Shown piece by piece: positions 32,892-40,438 of a stretch of DNA of 40,438 nt. Under the pieces are notes generated by a model. The model saw only the letters and a program-made list of their open reading frames with translations, was not told the DNA's origin and did not search any database. The first letter of the stretch is position 1. Every line of letters begins with the position of its first letter. The stretch spans positions 1 to 40,438 of the forward strand of contig CANQVD010000034.1 of the NCBI GenBank assembly GCA_947627215.1. The letters run 5' to 3'. The DNA comes from an uncultured Eisenbergiella sp. (GTDB lineage Bacteria > Bacillota > Clostridia > Lachnospirales > Lachnospiraceae). The translations under genes and the position numbers were made by a program.

Positions 32892-34025
32892 ATGAATTAC
32901 CGCGAATTCGGGAAAACGGGTGAAAAGATATCCGCGCTGGGATTCGGGTGCATGCGTTTCCCGGAATATCAGAAGAACGGAAAAAGCTGTGTGGATCAGG
33001 ACCGGGTGGATGAGATGATCCGCACCGCCTTCGAGAACGGGGTGAATTATTTTGACACCGCGCCCTATTACTGCGGCAACAACAGCGAGACGGCTCTGGG
33101 GAAGGCTGTGAAGGACTTCCGGGATCAGGTCCTGCTTTCCACCAAGCTCCCGACGGAGGAGATCGGGAAGCCGGACGATTTCCGCCGCGGGGTGGAGCGG
33201 AGCCTGCGGGGGCTGGGGACGGATCATATCGACTTCTATCATTTCTGGGGGATCAATAAGGACAAATTCGACAATGTGATCCTGAAATATCACCTGCTGG
33301 AGGAAGCGGCGAAGGCGAAGGAGGAAGGGCTGATCCGCCACATTTCATTTTCCTTCCACGACGATCCCCGGGTGATCCGCTATATCATCGACACCTCCGA
33401 GGAGCGCGGCGTGTGCATGGAGTCCATGCTCTGTCAGTACAATCTGCTGGACCGTTCCAATGAGGAGATGATCCGATATGCCCATGAAAAGGGGCTGGGA
33501 ACCGTGGCCATGGGCCCTGTGGGCGGCGGAAGGCTGGCCGCGCCCACGGATCTGTATGCAAAGCTCACCGGGAAGGCGCCCATCGCCACCTATGAGCTGG
33601 CGTTCAAGTTTTGCCTGGGAAATCCGAACCTCAACTGTGCGCTGTCCGGGATGCAGACGGCGGATATGGTGCGGCAGAACGCCGGGCTGGCCTCCGACAG
33701 CACGGCTTTTTCCGAGGAGGAGTGGCAGCAGTTGGGAAAGGCGATGGAGGAGATCCGGAAATTCGACGAGCTTTACTGCACCGGCTGCAGATACTGTCAG
33801 CCCTGCCCCGCCGGGATCGACATCCCCAGGATCTTCGAATGCTATACCTATCACAATGTATACGGCCTTACGGACCATGCGAAGCGCATGATGGAGAGCT
33901 ATGTGAAGAACGGCGGGAAGGTTTATAAGGACTGTAAAAACTGCGGCCTCTGCGAGAGAAAGTGCCCGCAGCACCTGCCGGTCCGGGCGCACCTGGATAA
34001 GGTCTGCGGCCTGTTCGACGTATGA
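32892..34025 (+). CDS. Aldo/keto reductase with C-terminal 4Fe-4S ferredoxin-like domain
   Basis: 377 residues. An aldo/keto reductase barrel covers about 1-285: YREFGKTGEKISALGFGCMRFP at the start, the catalytic NYFDTAPYY segment with Asp and Tyr near 55-60, and STKLP with the Lys. The tail carries two cluster motifs, CTGCRYCQPCPAGIDIP near 297 and CKNCGLCERKCPQHLP near 349. This class probably couples a carbonyl/alcohol redox step to ferredoxin-like electron transfer; substrates are mostly unknown. GAGAGG precedes the ATG. Its stop overlaps the MATE start (ATGA). The remnant at 3249 came from a related gene but has a single motif. Confidence 0.9.
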   Translation: MNYREFGKTGEKISALGFGCMRFPEYQKNGKSCVDQDRVDEMIRTAFENGVNYFDTAPYYCGNNSETALGKAVKDFRDQVLLSTKLPTEEIGKPDDFRRGVERSLRGLGTDHIDFYHFWGINKDKFDNVILKYHLLEEAAKAKEEGLIRHISFSFHDDPRVIRYIIDTSEERGVCMESMLCQYNLLDRSNEEMIRYAHEKGLGTVAMGPVGGGRLAAPTDLYAKLTGKAPIATYELAFKFCLGNPNLNCALSGMQTADMVRQNAGLASDSTAFSEEEWQQLGKAMEEIRKFDELYCTGCRYCQPCPAGIDIPRIFECYTYHNVYGLTDHAKRMMESYVKNGGKVYKDCKNCGLCERKCPQHLPVRAHLDKVCGLFDV

Positions 34026-35422
34026 GCCGGGAAATGACAGAGAAGCGGGAAGACGGCATGGATACCAAAGGAAAAACATCCGCAAAGGACATGACATCGG
34101 GGAACATCATCCTGCTGCTGATCCAGTTTTCGGTCCCCCTGATCGTCGGAAACCTGTTCCAGATGATGTACAATACCGTGGACTCCCTGGTGGTGGGGAA
34201 CTTCGTGGGAAAAGAGGCGCTGGCGGCGGTGGGCTCCACCACCATGATCATCAATATGCTGGTGTTCTTTTTCAACGGGGTGTCCGTCGGCGCGGGGGTG
34301 GTGATCAGCCGCTATTACGGGGCGAAGGATCAGAAGCGTCTGCACGCGGCGGTGGAGACCACGATCTTCGTGACGTTCGTCTGCGGCGTGCTGTTCACGG
34401 TCATCGGGATCCTGCTGGTGCATCCCATGCTGGTGTTCATGTTCACGCCGGAGGACGTGATGGATGCGGCCACGGTCTATCTGCGGATCTATTTCGCGGG
34501 GATGCTGGGGCTTCTGGTCTACAATATGGGGAGCGGGATCCTGCGGGCCGTGGGAGATACCCGCAGGCCGCTGCTGTTTCTGATCTTTACCAGCGTCCTG
34601 AACGCGGTGCTGGACCTTTTGTTCGTGGTGGTGTTTCACGCGGGCATCGCGGGCGTGGCCTGGGCCACGATCCTCTCTCAGTTCCTCTCCGCGGTGATGA
34701 TCCTGGTGCTCCTTTCCGGAACGAAGGAGGTCTATTACCTTTCCTGGAAGGACCTGAAATGCGATCTGCCCATTCTTCGGCAGATCTTTCTCATCGGGCT
34801 GCCGGCGGGCGTGCAGTCTGTGATCACGGCCTTTTCCAACGTTTTCGTGCAGTCCTATATCAACAGCTTCGGTTCCGCCTGTATGGCGGGCTGGAGCTGT
34901 TATAACAAGCTGGACACGTTCATCATGCTTCCCATGCAGAGCGTCGCCCAGGCCGCCACCACCTTCGTGGGGCAGAACATCGGCGCCGGGAAGCAGGATC
35001 GGGTGAATCAGGGCACCGTGCAGTCGATGGTGCTCACTGTGGGCAGCACGGCGGGGATCGCGGTGTTTCTGTACCTGTTTGCCGCGCCCGCCACCGGGCT
35101 TTTCACCGGCGATGCAGAGGTGGTCCGGTACGGGGCCATGTTTCTGCAGACAAACGTATTTTTCATGCTGTTCAACTGTATCAATCACACGCTGGCCGGG
35201 GCGCTGCGGGGGCGCGGGGATTCTGCCGGTCCCATGATCATCATGCTGGTGAACTTCGTGGCGGTGCGGCAGATCTATCTGTTCGTCATGACGCGCTATA
35301 TCAGCAATACGGCCCGGCTGGTGGGCTTTGGCTATCCGGTGGGCTGGACGGCCTGCTGCATCATGGAGGTGGCCTATTTTTATCTGCGCTGGGGAAGAGG
35401 AAGGCGCGGGGATCAGGCCTGA
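34022..35422 (+). CDS. MATE-family efflux transporter, first copy
   Basis: 466 residues, twelve membrane segments expected, ordinary length for the family. Recognisable regions are FSVPLIVGNLFQMMYNTVDSLVVGNFVG at the first helix, the internal repeat opening LIGLPAGVQSVITAFSNVFVQSYI near 255, and AQAATTFVGQNIGAGKQDRV near 310. It exports drugs or metabolites using a Na+ or H+ gradient. The ATG at 34022 overlaps the reductase stop, and a second ATG at 34058 with a weak site is possible. Being coupled to a reductase, it may expel the reduced product, but this is a guess. Confidence 0.88.
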   Translation: MSREMTEKREDGMDTKGKTSAKDMTSGNIILLLIQFSVPLIVGNLFQMMYNTVDSLVVGNFVGKEALAAVGSTTMIINMLVFFFNGVSVGAGVVISRYYGAKDQKRLHAAVETTIFVTFVCGVLFTVIGILLVHPMLVFMFTPEDVMDAATVYLRIYFAGMLGLLVYNMGSGILRAVGDTRRPLLFLIFTSVLNAVLDLLFVVVFHAGIAGVAWATILSQFLSAVMILVLLSGTKEVYYLSWKDLKCDLPILRQIFLIGLPAGVQSVITAFSNVFVQSYINSFGSACMAGWSCYNKLDTFIMLPMQSVAQAATTFVGQNIGAGKQDRVNQGTVQSMVLTVGSTAGIAVFLYLFAAPATGLFTGDAEVVRYGAMFLQTNVFFMLFNCINHTLAGALRGRGDSAGPMIIMLVNFVAVRQIYLFVMTRYISNTARLVGFGYPVGWTACCIMEVAYFYLRWGRGRRGDQA

Positions 35423-35469
35423 CAGCGCCGGGATTCGGCACAAGGCGGTCCAGGCAGAAAGGAGATCAA

Positions 35470-37416
35470 ATGCAAAATGTAAGGATCCTTGGAGAAAACC
35501 TGACGGACGGGGCGGTTCTGGAAGAGGCGGCGGGCGGAACGTATCTGCTCCGGCTTTCGGAAAAAGGCGCCGGGTTCTGTATGCCGCAGCTTCTGACCTG
35601 CGAAGAGCGGTTTCTGAGCTTTCGGGCCCAGGTGCTGGAGGAGCACAGCCTGGCGCTGAACTTGCTGGTGTATGTCCGCGGGGAAGAAGCGCCCGCCTTT
35701 ACGGTCCGGATGGGACTGCTCCCCGGGGTGGAGACGAACGTCCTTCTGGATCTGGAGTGGATGGACGCTCACGAGCTCTTCCCCAAATCCCTGCCCGGCA
35801 TGCTGAAGATCGTCTGCCACGGCAGGCGGGTGAGCCGGGAGGAGATCTCGAAGATCGTGCTGGCCTCCATGCCGGCCTTCCATGAGGTGCGGATGAAGCT
35901 GTGGGATCTGAGACTGACAGAGCAGATGCCGGAGCAGCCGGAGCTTCCCGACCGGAAGCTGATCGACCGGTTCGGGCAGAGCAAGTGGAAGGACTGGCCC
36001 GGCAAAACGAAAGAGGAAGCGGAGCTGAAGAAAGCGCTGGAGGCGCAGGCGGCCGGAACGGAGAGCGGCCGGGAGGGCAGCTATCCCTTCGCGGACTGGT
36101 CTGTTTACGGCGGCTGGAAAGAAAAGCGGCTCACGGAGGGCACCGGCTTCTTTTCCAGGAAGAAGGAAAACGGGAAATGGTGGCTGACGGATCCGCTGGG
36201 CTATGCGTTTTTCAGCATGGGCCCGGACTGCGTGCGGCCCGGTGAATACTGCCGGACGAAGGGTGTGGAAAAGTGGCTGGATGCGGCGCCGGAAACGGAA
36301 TCCTTTTATACGGAAAACCTGTATCGGGCGTTCGGAGCAGACTGGTTTGAAAAGTGGAAAGGGATGATGGAGCGCCAACTGAAGGCGCACGGGATGAACA
36401 CGCTGGGCAACTGGAGCGACGCGCGCATCCTCGGGAAAATGAGCATTCCGTATGTGACCTCTCTGCCGGAGTTCCCGGCGACGGAGCAGATGATCTTCCG
36501 CGACTTCCCGGATGTGCTCGGCGAGGAGTACCGGCAGCAGGCCAGGCGGTGCGCGCAGGCGCTGGAGGGCCGCCGGGACGATCCGCTGATGATCGGGTAT
36601 TTCCTGCGCAACGAACCGGCCTGGGCCTTCGTGGACAATCTGGTGCTGGCGGATGAGGTTCTGTACAATCCGGCGAAAACCGCCTGTAAGGAGGCGCTGA
36701 TCGGCTTCCTGCGGGAGCGCTACCGGGAGATCGGGGCGCTGAACCGCGCATGGAGCTGTTCGTTTGCGGATTTTGACGATCTGTATCAGCCCCAGCGGGA
36801 CGTTTCGAAGCGGTCCGGGCAGGCTGAGGCGGACATGAAGGAATTTTCCAGACGGCTGCTGCGGGCCTATGTGGAGATCCCCGCCCGGGAATGCCGGAAT
36901 GTAGATCCCAACCACATGATCCTGGGGATGCGCTGGGCCTGGATCTCCGATCCGGATCTGGTGACCGGCTGGGAGAATTTCGATGTGTTTTCCATCAACT
37001 GTTACGCGGTGGATCCCACAGAACACATTCAGCATGTGGCGGATCTGGGCGTGGATCTGCCGGTGATGATTGGAGAATTTCATTTTGGGGCACTGGATGC
37101 AGGATTGCCTGCAACCGGGCTGGAGGGCGTGGCCGGCCAGCAGGATCGCGGGATCGCCTATCGGTATTACTGCGAAAGCGTGGCCGCCCATCCCTTCGGC
37201 GTGGGCTGTCATTATTTCCAGTGCTACGACCAGTTCGCGCTGGGGCGCTTCGACGGAGAAAATTACAATATCGGGCTGTTCGATATCTGCTCCCGTATTC
37301 ATCCGGAAATGATGGAAAAGGTACGGGCGTGCAGCGGCGAGGTGTACGAGGTTGCGGACGGCCGGAAGGAAAGATGCGGGGAGAAGGCGGCCTCGATCCC
37401 CATGATCGCGTATTGA
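35470..37416 (+). CDS. GH50-like (beta-agarase-type) clan GH-A glycosidase
   Basis: 648 residues with no signal peptide. Residues about 1-140 form a beta-sandwich, followed by a barrel with GFFSRKKENGKWWLTDPLGYAFF near 226, HGMNTLGNWSD near 307, GYFLRNEPAW (acid/base Glu about 382) and VMIGEFHFGALDAGL (nucleophile Glu about 536), then CHYFQCYDQFALGRFDGENYNIG. These stretches resemble GH50 beta-agarases and related proteins often labelled beta-agarase. In a gut-type Bacillota lacking other agar genes the substrate is probably another galactose- or uronate-rich glycan, so I would not name it agarase. AAGGAGATC precedes the ATG. Confidence 0.75.
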   Translation: MQNVRILGENLTDGAVLEEAAGGTYLLRLSEKGAGFCMPQLLTCEERFLSFRAQVLEEHSLALNLLVYVRGEEAPAFTVRMGLLPGVETNVLLDLEWMDAHELFPKSLPGMLKIVCHGRRVSREEISKIVLASMPAFHEVRMKLWDLRLTEQMPEQPELPDRKLIDRFGQSKWKDWPGKTKEEAELKKALEAQAAGTESGREGSYPFADWSVYGGWKEKRLTEGTGFFSRKKENGKWWLTDPLGYAFFSMGPDCVRPGEYCRTKGVEKWLDAAPETESFYTENLYRAFGADWFEKWKGMMERQLKAHGMNTLGNWSDARILGKMSIPYVTSLPEFPATEQMIFRDFPDVLGEEYRQQARRCAQALEGRRDDPLMIGYFLRNEPAWAFVDNLVLADEVLYNPAKTACKEALIGFLRERYREIGALNRAWSCSFADFDDLYQPQRDVSKRSGQAEADMKEFSRRLLRAYVEIPARECRNVDPNHMILGMRWAWISDPDLVTGWENFDVFSINCYAVDPTEHIQHVADLGVDLPVMIGEFHFGALDAGLPATGLEGVAGQQDRGIAYRYYCESVAAHPFGVGCHYFQCYDQFALGRFDGENYNIGLFDICSRIHPEMMEKVRACSGEVYEVADGRKERCGEKAASIPMIAY

Positions 37417-37516
37417 GGCCGGGCCCCACGGGCAGCGGCTTTCCGGCCTGCAGCCTGCGGTACAGCCGCTCGACTCTGCGTACAGCGGAAAGGGCCTGTA
37501 CCTGGTCAGTGAATAT

Positions 37517-37535
37517 GCCGCCTGCAAAGGGCGGC
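37517..37535 (+). promoter_or_regulatory. Small hairpin before the GH43 start
   Basis: GCCGCC pairs with GGCGGC around TGCAAAG, ending 15 bases before the ATG and beside its ribosome binding site GGAG. It may temper translation. The 134 bases between the GH50-like and GH43 genes hold nothing else recognisable. Confidence 0.3.
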
Positions 37536-37550
37536 GGAACGGAGCATATT

Positions 37551-38978
37551 ATGAAAAAACGAGTGAGATCCGCAAATCCTTATCTTCCCCTCTGGGAGCA
37601 TATCCCGGACGGTGAGCCGCGCGTTTTTGAATATAACGGCGAAAAACGCGTCTATGTCTACGGCTCGCACGATACCGAGCGCACCGCCTATTGCGGAAGG
37701 GATCAGGTGGTCTGGAGCGCGCCGGTGGATGACCTGACGGACTGGACCTGTCACGGCGTCTGCTACCGGGCGGCCGACGATTCGATCCTCTTTGCGCCGG
37801 ATGTGGTGCAGAAGGGCGATACCTTTTATCTTTACGCAGCAGAGGATCACGGTTCGAGGATCGTGGTCGCGTCCTCCAAAAATCCCGCCGGCCCGTTTGA
37901 AAATCCGAAGCCCACGCAGTTGGGCTTTGATCCCGGTGTTCTGGTGGATGACGACGGCAGGGTGTATGCGTTCTGGGGTTTTTGCAGGGCGTTTTGCGCG
38001 GAGCTGAACGACGATATGTGCACGATCAAAGAGGGCACGCTGCGCCGCGATCCCATCGGCCATGTCCCGGATCCGTGGAATGAAAAGAACAACGAGTCCG
38101 GCGTCGATCTGCGGGATGCTTTTTTCGAAGCGTCCTCCCCGAGAAAGATCAACGGGAAATACGTCTATGTTTATTCCAAACGCTATGTGACGCCTGTCCC
38201 TGAGCTGGGCGTGTACGGACCGTGCAACGGGTTTTTGAGCTATAAATGGTCCGACAGCCCGCTTGACGGATATCAGGACGGCGGCGACATCTCGTTCAAC
38301 GGCGGCGAGATCCTGCGGCTGGCGGACGGCACAGGCCGACAGACCTACCGCTGGGGCAACAATCACGGCGGCCTTGTGGAGGTAAACGGCCAGTGGTATA
38401 TTTTTTATCACCGGCAGACCGGCACGGACGAATTCTCCAGACAGGGCATGATCGAGCCCGTGGAGATCGCGGTGGGCAGGGACGGAAAGATCTACATCGG
38501 AGACATCACATTTATCGACGGAGAACCGGTGAGCGCGAAGCCAGTGGAGGAGACCTCCTCCGGCGCGTCGGTCAACGGCATAGACGCTTATCAGATCGTC
38601 TCCGCGGGCTATGCCTGCCATCTTTCACCGCTGGGGCAGGCTTATATCAAGCCGGTCTATGAGCAGACGGACGGCGTTTCCGCCCCGATCGTGCACATCC
38701 AGGACGGCACCACGGCCGGGTTCCGTTACCTGCAGTTTGGCCTGAACGCGCCGAAAACCTGTACCGTTTCGATGACCTGCAGCGGGAAAATGCGCGTGAA
38801 GATCAGGATCGACGCGTGGCGCGGCAGGATCGCGGCGCAGTTCGACGCACAGCCGGGCAAGACGGAGTACTGTGTGCCGCTTGCCTGCGGGATCATCGGC
38901 AGGCGTGCGATGTACTTTGAGTTCTGCGGCGACGGCGAGGCGGAGTTCGACTGGTTTACCTTTGACAGGCAGGATTGA
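37551..38978 (+). CDS. Glycoside hydrolase family 43
   Basis: 475 residues. A five-bladed propeller covers about 1-320 with the GH43 triad: base Asp in HIPDGEP (about D20), pKa-tuning Asp in GFDPGVLVDDDG (about D127) and acid Glu in FFEASSPRKI (about E193). NHGGLVEVNGQWYIFYHRQT near 285 is a well-known GH43 segment. The C-terminal 120 residues look like a carbohydrate-binding beta-sandwich (CBM6-type), ending in AEFDWFTFD. No signal peptide. GH43 enzymes release arabinose or xylose; family members of this layout include arabinofuranosidases. Together with GH39 it fits arabinoxylan-type side-chain removal. GGAG lies eight bases before the ATG; longer in-frame extensions have no start support. 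Confidence 0.85.
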   Translation: MKKRVRSANPYLPLWEHIPDGEPRVFEYNGEKRVYVYGSHDTERTAYCGRDQVVWSAPVDDLTDWTCHGVCYRAADDSILFAPDVVQKGDTFYLYAAEDHGSRIVVASSKNPAGPFENPKPTQLGFDPGVLVDDDGRVYAFWGFCRAFCAELNDDMCTIKEGTLRRDPIGHVPDPWNEKNNESGVDLRDAFFEASSPRKINGKYVYVYSKRYVTPVPELGVYGPCNGFLSYKWSDSPLDGYQDGGDISFNGGEILRLADGTGRQTYRWGNNHGGLVEVNGQWYIFYHRQTGTDEFSRQGMIEPVEIAVGRDGKIYIGDITFIDGEPVSAKPVEETSSGASVNGIDAYQIVSAGYACHLSPLGQAYIKPVYEQTDGVSAPIVHIQDGTTAGFRYLQFGLNAPKTCTVSMTCSGKMRVKIRIDAWRGRIAAQFDAQPGKTEYCVPLACGIIGRRAMYFEFCGDGEAEFDWFTFDRQD

Positions 38979-39050
38979 CCGGGCGGATGCGGCGGCCCCA
39001 GTGCGTCCGCGCTGCCGGGCGCTGTTCTGCGGCGGTATGAGGTGATTTCC

Positions 39051-40400
39051 ATGCGGAACATGACGGAGGGCAGCATCGGCCGCCATCTGATACAATATGC
39101 GGTCCCCATGATCCTGGGGAATCTGTTTCAGTTGACCTACAACGCGGCGGATTCCGTCATCATCGGGAAATTTCTGGGAGAAAACGCGCTGGCGGCGGTG
39201 GCCACCTCCAATCCGGTCATGACCATCATGATACTGGGGGCGTCCGGGATCGGGATCGGCGCTTCGGTCATCATGGGAAATTTTTACGGCGCGAAGGATC
39301 ATGCCGCGCTGAAGCGGGAGTTTTCCACGACGGTGATCTCCTGTACGGTATTTTCCCTGCTGGTGTTCCTGCTCGGGTCGCTTCTGACGCCGGAGATCCT
39401 GACGCTGATCCATACGCCGCCTGCGGCCTTTGACATGGCGGTATCGTATCTGCGGATCATCTTCGTCGGCTTTTTGTTTTCTTTCCAATATAATATCCTG
39501 TCCCACGCGATGCGCAGCATCGGCGATTCCAGGACGCCGGTGGTCTTTCTGTCGGTGTCCTGTGTGCTGAACGTTCTGCTGGATCTGCTGCTGATCGGGG
39601 TCCTCCGTCTGGGCGTGGCGGGCGCGGCCTGGGCGACCACGGCTTCGGAGGCGTTCTCCATGGTGCTGAGCATTGTCTGGATCGAAAAAAAGATTCCGCT
39701 GCTGAGCCTGTCCCGGGGAGAATACACGGTAGATAAGGGGCTGCTGGCCGAAACGATGAAGAGCGGATTCCTGACGGCCCTGCAGCAGGCGGCCCAGCCC
39801 ATCGGCAAGGTACTGATCCAGAGCGCGGTGAATCTGCAGGGCGTCGTCGCCATCGGCGCGTTCAACGCCGTCTGCCGGGTGGATGATTTCGCCTGCATTC
39901 CCGCCCAGAGCATCGGCAGCGGGATCATGACCTGCGCGGCCCAGAACCGGGGCGCGGGGAAATGGGAGCGGGTCCGCCGTTCCCTGACCGCGGGGCTTTG
40001 TATCGCGCTGTGCTATTTCCCGATGATCTGCGGCGTCACGCTGCTGTTCCGGGGGCCCCTGATGCGGCTGCTCACGCCGGAGGACAGTCCGGAAATGGTG
40101 CGGATGGGGACGGCCTATCTGGCGGTGAAGGCCTGGTTTTTCATCATGCCCTGTATCCTCAACGCCATACAGGGATATTTCCGCGGGCTGGGAAAAATGG
40201 CGGTGGTGCTGCTGGCCACGGTGACGCAGATCAGCGTCAGGACCGTTTGCGTATGGGTTCTGGTGCCCCGGGTCGGCATCGTGGGGGAGGCTTGGGGCTG
40301 CTTTACGGGCTGGATGTGCCAGCTTGTGCTGGAGCTTTCGGTTCTGGTGTTTTTGAACAGGAAAAAGTCTGCAAATAAAAAGTCAAGCAGAAATTTGTGA
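39051..40400 (+). CDS. MATE-family efflux transporter, second copy
   Basis: 449 residues, homologous over its length to the MATE gene at 34022 but clearly diverged. It has YAVPMILGNLFQLTYNAADSVIIGKFLG at the first helix and GIGASVIMGNFYGAKDH near 75. The ATG at 39051 follows TGAGGTGATT; a GTG at 39042 is also in frame. Seventy-two bases separate it from the GH43 stop, so it may be in the same transcript. Specificity unknown. Confidence 0.88.
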   Translation: MRNMTEGSIGRHLIQYAVPMILGNLFQLTYNAADSVIIGKFLGENALAAVATSNPVMTIMILGASGIGIGASVIMGNFYGAKDHAALKREFSTTVISCTVFSLLVFLLGSLLTPEILTLIHTPPAAFDMAVSYLRIIFVGFLFSFQYNILSHAMRSIGDSRTPVVFLSVSCVLNVLLDLLLIGVLRLGVAGAAWATTASEAFSMVLSIVWIEKKIPLLSLSRGEYTVDKGLLAETMKSGFLTALQQAAQPIGKVLIQSAVNLQGVVAIGAFNAVCRVDDFACIPAQSIGSGIMTCAAQNRGAGKWERVRRSLTAGLCIALCYFPMICGVTLLFRGPLMRLLTPEDSPEMVRMGTAYLAVKAWFFIMPCILNAIQGYFRGLGKMAVVLLATVTQISVRTVCVWVLVPRVGIVGEAWGCFTGWMCQLVLELSVLVFLNRKKSANKKSSRNL

Positions 40401-40438
40401 ATTTTGAAAATTTTACACAGGTTGAATGAAAAGCACAA

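Overview
The window looks like a chromosomal segment of a fairly GC-rich, gut-type Bacillota, most likely Lachnospiraceae-like. The basis is the gene content: YesM/YesN two-component regulation beside an LplB/YtcP-type sugar ABC importer, an OmpR-family regulator/kinase pair feeding an FtsX-type ABC transporter, an Rpn (PD-(D/E)XK) nuclease, a CD3324-family HTH protein, WYL regulation, and strong AGGAGG-type ribosome binding sites throughout. This is inference from families; there is no rRNA gene to confirm it.

Layout. (a) 30-3093, minus strand: response regulator, sensor kinase, ABC ATPase and a truncated FtsX-like permease, probably a peptide/antibiotic-sensing detoxification module, with a direct-repeat candidate operator in front. 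(b) 3171-5699: the decayed C-terminus of a 4Fe-4S aldo/keto reductase, an Rpn-family nuclease, and a WYL regulator with a dyad operator and a 21-bp tandem repeat in its leader. (c) 5801-18950: one coherent sugar catabolic locus. A plus-strand operon encodes an RraA-family aldolase-like protein, a beta-propeller lactonase and a UxuA-like dehydratase. A minus-strand YesN/YesM pair follows, then a second plus-strand operon with two sugar permeases, a lipoprotein binding protein, a cytosolic clan GH-A glycosidase and an SDR dehydrogenase. Both plus-strand operons start from nearly the same 61-bp promoter/operator element. Together the enzymes could form a non-phosphorylative route: oxidise a sugar to a lactone, open it, dehydrate the acid, then cleave it by aldolase.

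(d) 19076-25164: two tandem, paralogous three-gene ABC-2 exporters (ATPase plus two permeases), separated by a 217-bp nested inverted repeat and a MazG-like gene. The first is preceded by a 45-bp copy of the operator/promoter found in front of the WYL gene 14.5 kb away, so the WYL protein probably controls it. (e) 25354-27198: a frameshifted AlbA_2/Schlafen-type ATP-binding regulator and a small CD3324-family HTH protein, convergent on a shared terminator. (f) 27564-31063: a heterodimeric ABC exporter whose two nucleotide-binding domains have decayed in exactly complementary ways, leaving a single canonical ATP site. (g) 31059-40400: carbohydrate genes. A GH39 beta-xylosidase (minus) diverges, from a symmetric pair of promoters, from a 4Fe-4S aldo/keto reductase. 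Downstream of the reductase come a MATE transporter, a GH50-like glycosidase, a GH43 glycosidase and a second MATE transporter. None of the glycosidases has a signal peptide, so they should act on imported oligosaccharides.

Most notable: the split-function ABC exporter, the WYL operator pair, the paired YesN-type promoters defining a possible new sugar-acid pathway, and the large nested inverted repeat. No tRNA, rRNA, CRISPR array or recognisable insertion-sequence transposase was seen.
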